Shown in pieces: positions 35,970-45,375 of a stretch of DNA of 64,000 nt. Source of the stretch: Rhizobium sp. Leaf371 (lineage in GTDB: Bacteria > Pseudomonadota > Alphaproteobacteria > Rhizobiales > Rhizobiaceae). The stretch lies in the NCBI RefSeq assembly GCF_001424045.1, contig NZ_LMQB01000012.1:64973-128972 (forward strand). Reading direction: 5' to 3'. Within the stretch, counting starts at the first letter, position 1; every line of letters starts with the position of its first letter. The position numbers and the translations under genes are program-made. The notes below the pieces were generated by a model. The model did no database searches. It saw only the letters and a list, made by a program, of their open reading frames with translations, and was not told the DNA's origin.

Positions 35970-36521
35970 ATGATTGCAGGTCTCGTCATTCTGGTCGTCG
36001 TCGCCGGCTATCTCGTCCTCGTCTATAACGGGCTGGTCAAGGCGCGGAACGTCAAGGAAGAGGCCTGGTCGGGCATCGACGTGCAGCTGAAGCGCCGCGC
36101 CGACCTGATCCCCAACCTGCTCGAAACGGTCAAGGGCTATGCCGCCCACGAGCGCGGCACGCTGGAGGAGATCGTCAACCTGCGCAATCGCGCCCAGGCC
36201 GTGCCGGCCGGCGATGTCGCGGGGCGGGCGCAGGCGGAAGGCCTGCTCGGCCAGGCGCTCGGCAAGCTGTTTGCCCTCGCCGAAGCCTATCCCGACCTCA
36301 AGGCCAACCAGAATTTCTCCGAGCTGCAGGCCTCGATCGAAGGCACCGAAGACGAGATCCAGATGTCGCGCCGCTACTATAACGGCGCCGCGCGCGACCT
36401 GAACGTCAAGGTCGAGAGCTTCCCGTCCAACCTCGTGGCCGGGCCGCTCGGCTTTTCCAAGGCACCCTATTTTGAGATCACCAACGAGACCGATCGCGCC
36501 GTGCCGACGATCAAGTTCTGA
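35970..36521 (+). CDS. lemA: LemA-family protein
   Basis: 183 residues. One N-terminal membrane helix (about 2-20) is followed by the family core: YNGLVKARNVKEEAWSGIDVQL, KRRADLIPNLLETVKGYAAHE, YYNGAARDLNVKVESFPSNL. LemA proteins are often encoded next to DUF2207 or TPM-domain membrane proteins; here the DUF2207 gene is two genes downstream. The start at 35970 follows AGAGAG. The biochemical role is not established. Confidence 0.92.
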   Translation: MIAGLVILVVVAGYLVLVYNGLVKARNVKEEAWSGIDVQLKRRADLIPNLLETVKGYAAHERGTLEEIVNLRNRAQAVPAGDVAGRAQAEGLLGQALGKLFALAEAYPDLKANQNFSELQASIEGTEDEIQMSRRYYNGAARDLNVKVESFPSNLVAGPLGFSKAPYFEITNETDRAVPTIKF

Positions 36522-36603
36522 CCCGCCCGATCCCGGAGTTCCATCGATGCCGGGCCGTGCTTGAAAGGCCCGGCGCGCAGAAAGATCACAAGAGACCGTC
36601 CGC

Positions 36604-37950
36604 ATGAGCAATGCTCCCATATCCCAGACGACAGCCCAGAAGCCGGCCGAGAAGCCGGCGCACAAGACCGCGATGCAGAAAGCCCTGACCATCACGCCGC
36701 CGACCCATCCGCTGGTCGGTGCCGTCAGCCCGCCCGGTTCGAAATCGATCACCAATCGCGCGCTGCTGCTGGCGGGCCTTGCCCATGGCACGAGCAGGCT
36801 GACGGGGGCCCTGCGCAGCGACGATACGCGCTACATGGCCGAGGCCTTGCGCGCCATGGGCGTCGAGGTCCGCGAGCCCGATCCCACCACCTTCGTCGTC
36901 ACCGGCACCGGCCGCCTTGCGGCGCCTCCCGCACCGCTCTTCCTCGGCAATGCCGGCACGGCGACCCGATTTCTCACCGCCGCCGCCGCCCTGGTCGACG
37001 GCACCGTGATCGTCGATGGCGACCCGCACATGCGCAAGCGGCCGATCGCGCCTCTGGTCGATGCGCTGCGCTCGCTCGGCGTCGAGATCTCGGCCGAGAC
37101 CGGCTGCCCGCCCGTCACCGTCACCGGCAAGGGCCGCATCCCCGGCCGCCGCGTCGAAATCGATGCCGGCCTGTCGAGCCAGTACGTCTCCGCCCTGCTG
37201 ATGGCCGCAGCCGGTGCGGCCTCGTCGGGCGACACCGGAGAGCCGCTCGAAATCGTGCTCGCCGGCGACGAGATCGGCGCGCGGGGCTATATCGACCTGA
37301 CGCTTGCCGCCATGCGGGCCTTCGGCGCCCGCGTCGAGCAGGCCTCGTCCTCCGTCTGGCGCGTCTGGCCCACGGGCTACACCGCAGCCGATTTCCGCAT
37401 CGAGCCCGACGCCTCGGCCGCCACCTATCTCTGGGCGATGGAAAAGCTTACCGGCGGCCGCATCGATCTCGGCGTGCCCACGGCGGAGTTCTCGCAGCCG
37501 GATGCCCGCGCGCATGACGTCATCGCCCGGTTCCCCCATCTCCCTGCCGTCATCGACGGGTCGCAGATGCAGGATGCGGTGCCGACGCTCGCCGTGCTCG
37601 CCGCCTTCAACGAAACCCCGGTGCGCTTCACCGGCATCGCCAATCTGCGCGTCAAGGAATGCGACCGCGTGCGCGCGCTGTCGCTCGGCCTGTCGAACAT
37701 CCGCGCGGGCCTGGCGACCGAAGAGGGCGACGACCTGCTGGTCGCCTCCGATCCGGGCCTTGCCGGGCAGATCCTGCCGGCCGAGATCGACACCTTCGCC
37801 GATCACCGCATCGCCATGAGCTTCGCGCTGGCGGGCCTGAAGATCGGCGGCATCGCCATTCTCGATCCGGATTGCGTCGGCAAGACCTATCCGGATTATT
37901 GGGACGCGCTCGCCTCGCTCGGCGTCGACATGACCCTGCGGTCGGCCTGA
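36604..37950 (+). CDS. aroA: 3-phosphoshikimate 1-carboxyvinyltransferase family protein (divergent)
   Basis: 448 residues with an extra 25-30 residue N-terminus. EPSP synthase landmarks: PPGSKSITNRALLLAGLAHG (about 43-62), LRSDDTRYMAEAL, LFLGNAGTATRFLTA (about 118-132), SSQYVSALLMAA, and RVKECDRVRAL. The 118-132 motif follows the class I pattern but has Thr-Arg-Phe where class I enzymes have Met-Arg-Pro, so the Pro next to the phosphoenolpyruvate pocket is replaced. Rhizobia usually have a class II (CP4-like) AroA as their main enzyme. This may be a second, diverged copy; its activity on shikimate 3-phosphate is probable, not certain. It lies between lemA and DUF2207, four bases from the latter. 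Confidence 0.82.
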   Translation: MSNAPISQTTAQKPAEKPAHKTAMQKALTITPPTHPLVGAVSPPGSKSITNRALLLAGLAHGTSRLTGALRSDDTRYMAEALRAMGVEVREPDPTTFVVTGTGRLAAPPAPLFLGNAGTATRFLTAAAALVDGTVIVDGDPHMRKRPIAPLVDALRSLGVEISAETGCPPVTVTGKGRIPGRRVEIDAGLSSQYVSALLMAAAGAASSGDTGEPLEIVLAGDEIGARGYIDLTLAAMRAFGARVEQASSSVWRVWPTGYTAADFRIEPDASAATYLWAMEKLTGGRIDLGVPTAEFSQPDARAHDVIARFPHLPAVIDGSQMQDAVPTLAVLAAFNETPVRFTGIANLRVKECDRVRALSLGLSNIRAGLATEEGDDLLVASDPGLAGQILPAEIDTFADHRIAMSFALAGLKIGGIAILDPDCVGKTYPDYWDALASLGVDMTLRSA

Positions 37951-37954
37951 TCCG

Positions 37955-39994
37955 ATGCGGCACGCGGGAGACACGGTCCGGACGGGGTTGGTGGCACGCA
38001 TGGCGCAGGCGCGGGAGACCGCATCGCGCCTGTCGCGCTTCGTCGCAGGGCTCGGCGTCGCCCTTCTCCTGCTCGCCCTTCTCCTGCTCGCGGGTCTCAC
38101 CGCCGGTCCGGCCGCGGCCGAAGAGCGCATCCTCTCCTACGACGCGCAGATCGAGGTCGCCCGCGACGGCACGCTCACCGTCACCGAGACCATCCGCGCG
38201 ATCGCCGATGGCAACCTCATCAAGCGCGGCATCTACCGCGATTTCCCGCTGACCTACGCAACTGACGATGGCCGCACGCACCGCGTCGGCTTCAATCTCG
38301 TTTCGGTCGAGCGCGACGGGCAGTCCGAGCCCTCGCGCACCGAAAACATCGACGGCGGCATCCGCATCTACACCGGCGACAAGGATGTCTTCCTGGAGCC
38401 GGGCGTCCACACCTTCGCGCTGACCTACACCACCGACCGCCAGATCCGCTATTTCGAGGATCACGACGAGCTTTTCTGGAACGTCACGGGAACCGGCTGG
38501 GCCTTCCCGATCGACGAGGCGAGCGCCACGGTGCTGCTGCCGGGCGGCGCGCGGCCGCAGGCGCTGAATGTCTTTACCGGCGCCTATGGCTCCAAGGAAA
38601 AGAACGCGCGCGGGTCTCCGGCCGGCAATGGCGCGACGTTTCGCACCACGCAGCCGCTCGGTCCGAACGAGGGCCTGACCATTGTCATGCGCCTCAAGAA
38701 GGGTGTGATCGCACCGCCGAGCGAGGCGCAGCTGCGCGCGGCCTGGTGGCAGGAAAACATGGCCGCGATCCTGGCCGGCGTCGGCCTTCTGGTCGTCGCG
38801 GTCTATTATGGCTGGATCTGGCGGCGTGCCGGGCGCGATCCGGATGGCGGCGTCGTCGTGCCGCGCTGGGACCCGCCCGAAAACGCCTCGCCGGCGCTCG
38901 TCAACTATATCGATAATCGCGGCTTTGCCGATGGCGGCTGGACCGCGATCTCGGCCGCAGCCCTCAACCTCGCCGTCACCGGCCGCGTGGTTCTGGAGGA
39001 TCTGAAGAGCGCGCTCGTCATCGCCGCCACCGGCAAGACGCCCACGGGAAAAGCGGCAACCGACACGCTGCCGACCGGCGAGGCCGCCCTGATGCGCGCC
39101 GTGGAGGCGGCCGGCGGCCGGCTGGTCATCGACCGGGAGAACGGCCCCGCCGTGCAGAAAGCCGGAGACGCCTTCCGCAAGGCGATGGAAAGCGAGCATC
39201 GCGGCAAATACTACAAGGCGAATATCGGCGCGATCATTGCGGGCATCGCGCTGTCCATCGTCTTCATCCTGGCGATCCTCGTGCTCGGAACGCTCGACGA
39301 TGCGGGTGCGGCCATCGTCATCGTGCCCGTGATCATCGCGGTCTTCGTCGCCATCTTCATTGCCGTCTTCGGCCGTTCCATCCGCCGCAAATCGAGCTTT
39401 GCCGGGCGCATCGCCGGCATCGTCGTGCTGACGGTCATCGGCTTCGTCGGGGTGACCGTCTTCGGCGGCCTCGTCGCCTCCATCGCCTTCGATGCGGTGG
39501 AAACGCACCAGCTCCCGCTGCTCGCCGGCATCGGCGGCATCGTGCTCGTCAATCTCGTCTTCCTGTTTCTCATGGGCGCCCCGACGCCGGTCGGCGCCCG
39601 CCTGTCGGCCCATATCGCCGGCCTGAGGCAATATCTGACGCTGGCCGAGCAGGAGCGCATGAACATGGCCGGCGCGCCCACCATGTCGCCGAAGCATTAT
39701 GAAACCCTGTTGCCCTATGCCGTGGCGCTGGGGGTGGAAAAACCCTGGTCGAAGACCTTCGACGCCTGGCTCGCGACCGCCGCGGCCGGTGCCGCCGCCT
39801 ACACGCCCGTCTGGTATTCCGGCCAGGGCGGTTATGGCGGCTTCGGCGATCGCATGGGCGGCTTTGCCGGCTCCATGGCCGGCGCCATGCAGTCCTCGCT
39901 TCCCCCGTCGCCGAAAAGTTCCAGCTCGGGCTTCTCCTCCGGCGGCGGCTTTTCCGGCGGCGGTGGCGGCGGCGGCGGCGGCGGCGGCTGGTAG
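37955..39994 (+). CDS. DUF2207 membrane protein
   Basis: 679 residues. A signal or anchor helix (about 30-55) is followed by a periplasmic beta-rich DUF2207 domain (about 58-240: YDAQIEVARDGTLTVTETI, KRGIYRDFPLTY), a membrane helix (about 265-285), a cytoplasmic part, several further helices (about 425-540), and a long Ser/Gly-rich tail ending in poly-Gly. Function unknown; the family is often encoded beside LemA. It begins four bases after the aroA-type stop, so the lemA-aroA-DUF2207 set is probably one operon leading into glyS. Confidence 0.88.
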   Translation: MRHAGDTVRTGLVARMAQARETASRLSRFVAGLGVALLLLALLLLAGLTAGPAAAEERILSYDAQIEVARDGTLTVTETIRAIADGNLIKRGIYRDFPLTYATDDGRTHRVGFNLVSVERDGQSEPSRTENIDGGIRIYTGDKDVFLEPGVHTFALTYTTDRQIRYFEDHDELFWNVTGTGWAFPIDEASATVLLPGGARPQALNVFTGAYGSKEKNARGSPAGNGATFRTTQPLGPNEGLTIVMRLKKGVIAPPSEAQLRAAWWQENMAAILAGVGLLVVAVYYGWIWRRAGRDPDGGVVVPRWDPPENASPALVNYIDNRGFADGGWTAISAAALNLAVTGRVVLEDLKSALVIAATGKTPTGKAATDTLPTGEAALMRAVEAAGGRLVIDRENGPAVQKAGDAFRKAMESEHRGKYYKANIGAIIAGIALSIVFILAILVLGTLDDAGAAIVIVPVIIAVFVAIFIAVFGRSIRRKSSFAGRIAGIVVLTVIGFVGVTVFGGLVASIAFDAVETHQLPLLAGIGGIVLVNLVFLFLMGAPTPVGARLSAHIAGLRQYLTLAEQERMNMAGAPTMSPKHYETLLPYAVALGVEKPWSKTFDAWLATAAAGAAAYTPVWYSGQGGYGGFGDRMGGFAGSMAGAMQSSLPPSPKSSSSGFSSGGGFSGGGGGGGGGGGW

Positions 39995-40123
39995 GCGGTC
40001 GTGATACCGGGCAAATGGGGCTGGCAAACAAGGCGGCCAAACCGCGCCTCTCCTGGTGACTTTTCCGGCCGGGATTGCTAAGGCGACGGGCATCCGTTCG
40101 CTTCATCGAAAAGTCTGAGTGCC

Positions 40124-42556
40124 ATGCCCGATCTTCTGCTTGAACTTCGCTCCGAGGAAATCCCTGCCGGCATGCAGCGCAAGGCTGCCGGCGACCTGAA
40201 GAAGCTCTTGACGGACGCCATGGTCGAGGCCGGGCTGACCTATGAGGGCGCCCGCGAATACTGGACGCCGCGCCGCCTGACGCTCGACATTCGCGGCGTC
40301 ACCGCCCGCTCGGCCGATGTGCGCGAGGAGAAGAAGGGCCCGCGCACCGACGCCAACGAAAAGGCCATCGAAGGCTTTCTGCGCGCCGCAGGCCTCGGCT
40401 CGATCGCGGAGGCGCATGTGCATTCCGATCCGAAGAAGGGCGATTTCTACGTCGCGCATCTGGTGAAGCCCGGCCGCGGCGCCGAGGAGATCGTCGCCGA
40501 CGTCATGCCGGGCATCATCCGCAATTTCCCCTGGCCGCGCTCCATGCGCTCGGGCGTCGCCTCCACCCGTCCCGGCGCGCTGCGCTGGGTGCGCCCGCTG
40601 CAGTCGATCGTCTGCACCTTCGGCCCTGAAAACGAGGAGACCCAGGTCATCGCCTTCGAGGTCGACGGTCTGGTCGCCGGCAACGTCACCTATGGCCACC
40701 GCTTCCACGCGCCGGATGCGTTCACGGTGCGCCGCTTCTCCGATTATGTCGAGAAGCTGGACAAGGCCAAGGTCGTGCTCGATGCCGAGCGCCGCAAGGA
40801 GATCATCGCCGCCGACGCCGGCAATCTGGCTTTCGCAAGCGGCCTGGAACTGGTCGAGGACGCCGGCCTGCTCGAAGAGGTCTCGGGCCTGGTCGAATGG
40901 CCGGTCGTGCTGATGGGCACCTTCGACGAAGGCGACCTGTCGATCCCCTCCGAGATCATCCGCCTCACCATCAAGACCAACCAGAAGTGCTTCGTCACGC
41001 GGCGCCCGGGCGAGGAGACCCTCTCCAACCACTTCATCCTCGTCTCCAACATCGAGGCGAAGGACGGCGGCAAGGAGATCGTCCACGGCAACGGCAAGGT
41101 CGTCCGCGCCCGCCTCTCCGACGCCCGCCATTTCTGGACCCGCGACCAGGGCGACCTGCCGGATCTCGAAACCCTGCGCCCCTCGGCCGAAAAATTCGAC
41201 CTCGACCTTTCAAAGCCGCTCGACCAGCGGATGGCCAAGCTCGACGCGCTCAACGTGACGTTCCACGCCAAGCTCGGCACCGAGGGCGAACGGGTGCAGC
41301 GCATCCGCGCACTCGCCGCCGATCTCTGCGCCGTCACCGGCGCGGACCCGGCGCTGGTCGATCGCGCCGTGGTGCTCGCGAAAGCCGACCTGCGCACCGA
41401 AGCCGTCGGCGAGTTCCCCGAACTCCAGGGCATCATGGGCCGCAAATATGCGCTGCTGCAGGGCGAAACCGAAACCGTGGCCACCGCAATCGCCGAACAC
41501 CGCAAGCCCCAGGGCCCGACGGATGTCGTGCCGACGGATGCGGTTGCATCAACTCTTGCCTTGGCGGACAAGCTGGATACGCTTGTTGGTTTCTGGGCTA
41601 TCGAGGAGAAGCCGACCGGTTCCAAGGACCCCTATCAACTGCGCCGTCACGCTTTGGGTGTGCTCAGAATCATCTTCGAGCGGAAAATCCGCTTGAGCCT
41701 TTCGCACGTTTTCAGTTCGCATGGTCCCCGTGTGATACAGGATTCGCTTGCGACCATTCAGGATAACAGCAATGGCGGCATTGATCTCAAGGGGCCTCTG
41801 AGAACGTTAAAGCCACACTGGCAATCGCAGGCGGTTGAAAAAGCGAAGGAAGGCATTCGCCTGACACTCCATTCGTTCAAGTTTGATTTTGAAGAGTCAT
41901 CCGACCTCCTTTCCTTCTTCCACGACCGCCTGAAAGTCTATCTCCGCGACCTCGGCGCGCGGCATGACCTGATCGATGCCGTGCTTGCGGCTGGCCCCTC
42001 ATCCGTCCCTTCGGGCCACCGTCTCCCCGCAGGCGGGGAGAAGGAAGCGGCAGCCTCTGCGTTCTCCTCCCCTTCTCCCCGCCTGCGGGGAGAAGGTGCC
42101 CGGAGGGCGGATGAGGGGCAGGCCGCATCCGCCAACGACGACCTTCTGATGGTCGCTCGCCGGGTCGAGGCGCTGACGGCGTTCGTGACGTCGGAGGAGG
42201 GGCTGAACCTGCTCGCCGGCACCAAGCGCGCGACGCAGCTTCTGGCGGCCGAAGAGAAGAAGGGCGCCGTGATCATGGACATGGTCGATCCCGCTCTGTT
42301 CGCTTTGCCGGCGGAAGGCGAGCTCTATGCCGCGGTCGGCACCGCGACATCGACTGCGGCCGAAGCGGTCGCGCGCGAGGATTTCCGCGCCGCCATGGAA
42401 GCGCTCTCGACGCTGCGGGCGCCGATCGACCGGTTCTTCGCCGATGTCCTCGTCAATGACGAGAACCCCGCAATCCGGGCGAACCGCCTGGCATTGCTCG
42501 GCCGCATCCGCGCCGCCACCGGCACGGTTGCGGATTTCTCGCGCATTGCAGGCTGA
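40124..42556 (+). CDS. glyS: Glycyl-tRNA synthetase beta subunit
   Basis: 810 residues, longer than the usual 690-720. It opens [20 protein letters not shown], and the body includes [33 protein letters not shown]-like [13 protein letters not shown] and [22 protein letters not shown]; the C-terminal part has [18 protein letters not shown] and [22 protein letters not shown]. The extra length comes mainly from two places. One is an in-frame mosaic palindromic element at about residues 625-665. The other is a stretch around residues 475-590 whose codon use is visibly more A+T-rich than its flanks. Reading frame is intact throughout, so the gene is probably functional. It completes the alpha2beta2 enzyme with GlyQ. 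Confidence 0.93.
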   Translation: MPDLLLELRSEEIPAGMQRKAAGDLKKLLTDAMVEAGLTYEGAREYWTPRRLTLDIRGVTARSADVREEKKGPRTDANEKAIEGFLRAAGLGSIAEAHVHSDPKKGDFYVAHLVKPGRGAEEIVADVMPGIIRNFPWPRSMRSGVASTRPGALRWVRPLQSIVCTFGPENEETQVIAFEVDGLVAGNVTYGHRFHAPDAFTVRRFSDYVEKLDKAKVVLDAERRKEIIAADAGNLAFASGLELVEDAGLLEEVSGLVEWPVVLMGTFDEGDLSIPSEIIRLTIKTNQKCFVTRRPGEETLSNHFILVSNIEAKDGGKEIVHGNGKVVRARLSDARHFWTRDQGDLPDLETLRPSAEKFDLDLSKPLDQRMAKLDALNVTFHAKLGTEGERVQRIRALAADLCAVTGADPALVDRAVVLAKADLRTEAVGEFPELQGIMGRKYALLQGETETVATAIAEHRKPQGPTDVVPTDAVASTLALADKLDTLVGFWAIEEKPTGSKDPYQLRRHALGVLRIIFERKIRLSLSHVFSSHGPRVIQDSLATIQDNSNGGIDLKGPLRTLKPHWQSQAVEKAKEGIRLTLHSFKFDFEESSDLLSFFHDRLKVYLRDLGARHDLIDAVLAAGPSSVPSGHRLPAGGEKEAAASAFSSPSPRLRGEGARRADEGQAASANDDLLMVARRVEALTAFVTSEEGLNLLAGTKRATQLLAAEEKKGAVIMDMVDPALFALPAEGELYAAVGTATSTAAEAVAREDFRAAMEALSTLRAPIDRFFADVLVNDENPAIRANRLALLGRIRAATGTVADFSRIAG
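41995..42118. repeat. RIME-like palindromic element inside glyS
   Basis: Outer inverted ends CCCCTCATCCG (41995-42005) and CGGATGAGGGG (42108-42118) enclose two palindromes, CTCCCCGC/GCGGGGAG near 42022-42040 and CCTTCTCCCCGC/GCGGGGAGAAGG at 42071-42096. It shares the core strings of the intergenic copy at 22687-22826. It is translated as a Pro/Arg/Gly/Ser-rich insert between the [17 protein letters not shown] and [16 protein letters not shown] segments of GlyS. Confidence 0.85.
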
Positions 42557-42564
42557 GCGGAGCA

Positions 42565-43068
42565 GTGGGCGCGGGGTCAAAGATTCTCGTCAGCGCCTGC
42601 CTCATGGGTCATGCCGTCCGCTATGACGGCAAGGCGAAGCCGCTGCGCCATGCCGCGCTCGATCGCTGGCAGGCCGAAGGCCGTCTGGTGACGATCTGTC
42701 CGGAAATGTCGGCCGGCATGCCCGTGCCGCGCCCGCCCGCCGAAATCGCGGATGGCCGCAGCGGCGCGGATGTGCTCGCGGGCGAGGCCCACGTCATCGA
42801 GGCGACCGGCGCCGATATCACCGACGGCTTCCGGCAGGCGGCGGAAAATGCGCTGGCCCTGGCGCGCGCGACCGGCTGCACCCACGCGCTGCTGATCGAC
42901 GGCAGCCCGTCTTGCGGGTCGCGCAGCATTTACGATGGCGGCTTTGCTGGCCGAAAGCAGGCCGGCGAGGGCGTGGCCGCAGCACTTCTGCGCCGCAACG
43001 GCATCCGGGTCTTTGCCGATCACGAGATCGACACCCTTGTTGCAGAGATTGATGGCGGCCGAGATTGA
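42565..43068 (+). CDS. DUF523 family protein
   Basis: 167 residues. Family motifs: SACLMGHAVRYDGKAK (about 10-25), ICPEMSAGMPVPRPPAEI (about 44-61) and LIDGSPSCGSRSIYDGGF (about 109-126), with conserved Cys that may bind a metal. Function unknown. The GTG start lies nine bases after glyS. The C-terminus overlaps a threefold 16-bp tandem repeat, so the final residues (IDGGRD) and the stop arise from the repeat; the original end may have been different. Confidence 0.8.
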   Translation: MGAGSKILVSACLMGHAVRYDGKAKPLRHAALDRWQAEGRLVTICPEMSAGMPVPRPPAEIADGRSGADVLAGEAHVIEATGADITDGFRQAAENALALARATGCTHALLIDGSPSCGSRSIYDGGFAGRKQAGEGVAAALLRRNGIRVFADHEIDTLVAEIDGGRD

Positions 43069-43092
43069 TGGCGGCGGAGATTGATGGCGGCC
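43045..43092 (+). repeat. Three 16-bp tandem repeats at the DUF523 gene end
   Basis: GAGATTGATGGCGGCC, then GAGATTGATGGCGGCG, then GAGATTGATGGCGGCC run head to tail. The unit is not a multiple of three, so each copy shifts frame; the stop codon of the DUF523 gene arises in the second copy. Confidence 0.85.
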
Positions 43093-43134
43093 GACATCGA
43101 TCGTTTCGATCGGGAACGGCCATAGCCGACAAAA

Positions 43135-43172
43135 AAAATTGCGCCCCTGCTTCTCTCAGGGACGCAATTTTC
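43135..43172. terminator. Bidirectional rho-independent terminator
   Basis: AAAATTGCG-C-CCCTG and CAGGG-A-CGCAATTTT form a 14-bp near-perfect stem with a 7-base loop, with A and T tracts on the two sides. It lies between the converging DUF523 and HPE1-like genes and can serve both. Confidence 0.88.
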
Positions 43173-43239
43173 TGCCTTTTGACAAGGCGCTTGCCCGTGA
43201 GGCCTGGAGGCCGGCGAGGGCAGGGACTGGAAGTCGCAA

Positions 43240-43854
43240 TCAGTTTAACCGAAGCTGAAGGCTTTGCCCATCAAAATCGTGTGAAGACGATTCGGCGGCC
43301 GGCGGAGGGCTGCTCGGCTCTGCGGAAACGCTTGAGGCCGAGGCCACCGAGGCCGAAGCGATCGAGATCGCCGTCTTCGGGCTGAGCGACGCCGTGGTCA
43401 TCGCCGTGTCCACCGCGACGTTCATGCCGGTTTCCGCCGCCGCGCTGCCGCCGACCGCACCGATCGCCGTCGCATTGATCGCCACTGTATGGATTGCAAG
43501 GGCAGGCTGAGCCGGCTCGCCGCGCGCAAGCTTGATATCCGCGTCCGATGCCTTGCTGACGAAGGTCACGGGCGAGCCGCCGAGCCAGGCTTCCGCCCGG
43601 ACGATCTTCATTTCGCCGTTGATTTCCTTGAGTTCGCTTCGATCCGTGCCGGGCTCGAGCGCGGGCACGACATAGGTCACCTCACGCGCATCGGGCTTGA
43701 GGGCCGGACACGCGGTGCACGGCATCATCGTCACGCTCGGCGTCGAGGTCGGCGGCGCGTGCAGGTATTCGAGCGACGAGGCCGTGGCCGAAAAAGCGGT
43801 CAGGGCCGGGATGGCCGAGGCAAAGGCGATGCTCGCCAGCAGAAATCCGCGCAT
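43240..43854 (-). CDS. Secreted HPE1-like domain protein
   Basis: 204 residues. A signal peptide (1-about 23) precedes a short N-terminal region, a CTACPALKPDAREVTYVVP segment (about 45-63), and a domain with LKEINGEMKIVRAEAWLGGSPVTFVSK. This matches my memory of rhizobial proteins annotated as plant virulence effector HPE1-like. The last 90 residues are Ala/Ser/Thr-rich low complexity. No partner gene is adjacent. The start at 43854 (MRGFLL) gives a standard signal peptide; the frame extends to 43881. Confidence 0.65.
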   Translation of the reverse strand: MRGFLLASIAFASAIPALTAFSATASSLEYLHAPPTSTPSVTMMPCTACPALKPDAREVTYVVPALEPGTDRSELKEINGEMKIVRAEAWLGGSPVTFVSKASDADIKLARGEPAQPALAIHTVAINATAIGAVGGSAAAETGMNVAVDTAMTTASLSPKTAISIASASVASASSVSAEPSSPPPAAESSSHDFDGQSLQLRLN

Positions 43855-43970
43855 CAGTGTCTCCCACATATCTGGGAGCACGATAAAGGTCCGCGGTTAC
43901 GGTCCCGTCAGGAGAATTGGTAAAATTTGAATGAACGGCGCGAAAATGCGGCCCTCGACGGGAACCGCGT

Positions 43971-45239
43971 TCAGGCGGTGCGGCCGATCGCGCGCCAGCC
44001 GATGTCCCGCCGGCAGAAGCCGTTGTCCCAGGAAACCTTGTCGACGGCGGCATAGGCCGCATCCCGCGCCGCTTCCACCGTGTCGCCGATGGCGGTCACG
44101 TTGAGCACGCGTCCGCCGGTCGCGACCAGCGCGCCGTCCTTCAGCGCCGTGCCCGCGTGAAACACCTTCATCGCCGCCTCTTCCGGCGGCAGCGCGGCGA
44201 TGGGTGTGCCCTTGTCATAGGCTGCGGGATAGCCCTTGGAGGCCATCACCACGGTCAGCGCCGTCTCCTCGCGCCAGTCCGCCTCAAGGCCGGCCAGCCC
44301 GCCGGTCGCGGATGCGAGCAGCAGCGGCAGCAGGTCGCTCTTCAGCCGCATCATCAGCACCTGGCATTCCGGATCGCCGAAGCGCACATTGTACTCGATC
44401 AGTTCCGGACCCTTTTCGGTGATCATCAGCCCGGCAAACAGCACGCCTTCGAACGGATGCCCGCTCTCGGCCATGCCGGCGAGCGTCGGCGCGATGATCT
44501 CGCGCATCGTGCGCTCGACCATGTCGTCGCTCATCACCGGGGCGGGGGAGTAGGCGCCCATGCCGCCGGTGTTCGGGCCCGTATCGCCTTCGCCGACGCG
44601 CTTGTGGTCCTGCGCGGAGCCGAGCGGCAGCGCGGTCTTGCCGTCGCAGAGGCAGAAGAAACTCGCCTCCTCGCCGTCCAGAAAGGCCTCGACCACGACC
44701 TCGGCACCGGCCGCTCCGAACGAGCCGGAGAAGCAGGCCTCGACCGCATCGACGGCCTCCGCGACGGTCATGGCGACCGTGACGCCCTTGCCGGCTGCAA
44801 GCCCGTCCGCCTTGATGACGATCGGCGCACCCTGCTCGTGAATATAGGCGATGGCCGGGGCGGCCTCCGTAAACCGGCGATAGGCACCGGTCGGAATGTC
44901 GTAGCGGGCGCAGATATCCTTGGTGAACCCCTTGGAGCCCTCGAGCTGGGCTGCCGCCTGCGAGGGGCCGAAGACGAGGATGTTTTCCGCCCGCAGCATG
45001 TCGGCAAGGCCGGCCACCAGCGGCGCCTCGGGGCCGACCACGACGAACTCGATCCCGGCGCTGAGGCAGAAGGAGAGAACGGCCTCGTGGTTCTCCACGT
45101 CGATCTCGATCAGCGTCGCCACATCGGCAATGCCCGGATTTCCGGGGGCGGCGAAAAGCTGGGTGAGGCGGGGCGACTGGGCAAGCTTCCAAGCCAGGGC
45201 ATGTTCGCGCCCGCCCGAACCGATCAGCAATACCTTCAT
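43971..45239 (-). CDS. purD: Phosphoribosylamine-glycine ligase
   Basis: 422 residues, normal for PurD. N-terminal [20 protein letters not shown], the PGNPGIAD loop, the ATP-grasp region with [17 protein letters not shown] (about 135-151), and [17 protein letters not shown] (about 279-295). It catalyses the second step of purine synthesis, making glycinamide ribonucleotide. It is transcribed alone as far as can be seen. Confidence 0.97.
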   Translation of the reverse strand: MKVLLIGSGGREHALAWKLAQSPRLTQLFAAPGNPGIADVATLIEIDVENHEAVLSFCLSAGIEFVVVGPEAPLVAGLADMLRAENILVFGPSQAAAQLEGSKGFTKDICARYDIPTGAYRRFTEAAPAIAYIHEQGAPIVIKADGLAAGKGVTVAMTVAEAVDAVEACFSGSFGAAGAEVVVEAFLDGEEASFFCLCDGKTALPLGSAQDHKRVGEGDTGPNTGGMGAYSPAPVMSDDMVERTMREIIAPTLAGMAESGHPFEGVLFAGLMITEKGPELIEYNVRFGDPECQVLMMRLKSDLLPLLLASATGGLAGLEADWREETALTVVMASKGYPAAYDKGTPIAALPPEEAAMKVFHAGTALKDGALVATGGRVLNVTAIGDTVEAARDAAYAAVDKVSWDNGFCRRDIGWRAIGRTA

Positions 45240-45375
45240 CGTATCTCGTCCTTAAAGCAAACGCGGGAAGCAACCGGGGAAGCAAACCTTGCTGTTGCGG
45301 TTAGAGCGGCGCTCCCGCCGGGTCAAGGAAAAATGGTTTCTGCACCCGCTCAGGCTTGTCGCGCTGCGTCTGAAG

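Noticed and set aside
37652-40093. An 813-codon minus-strand frame opposite the DUF2207 gene
   Set aside because: It is antisense to a protein with a signal helix, membrane segments and DUF2207 motifs; its own product is low complexity.
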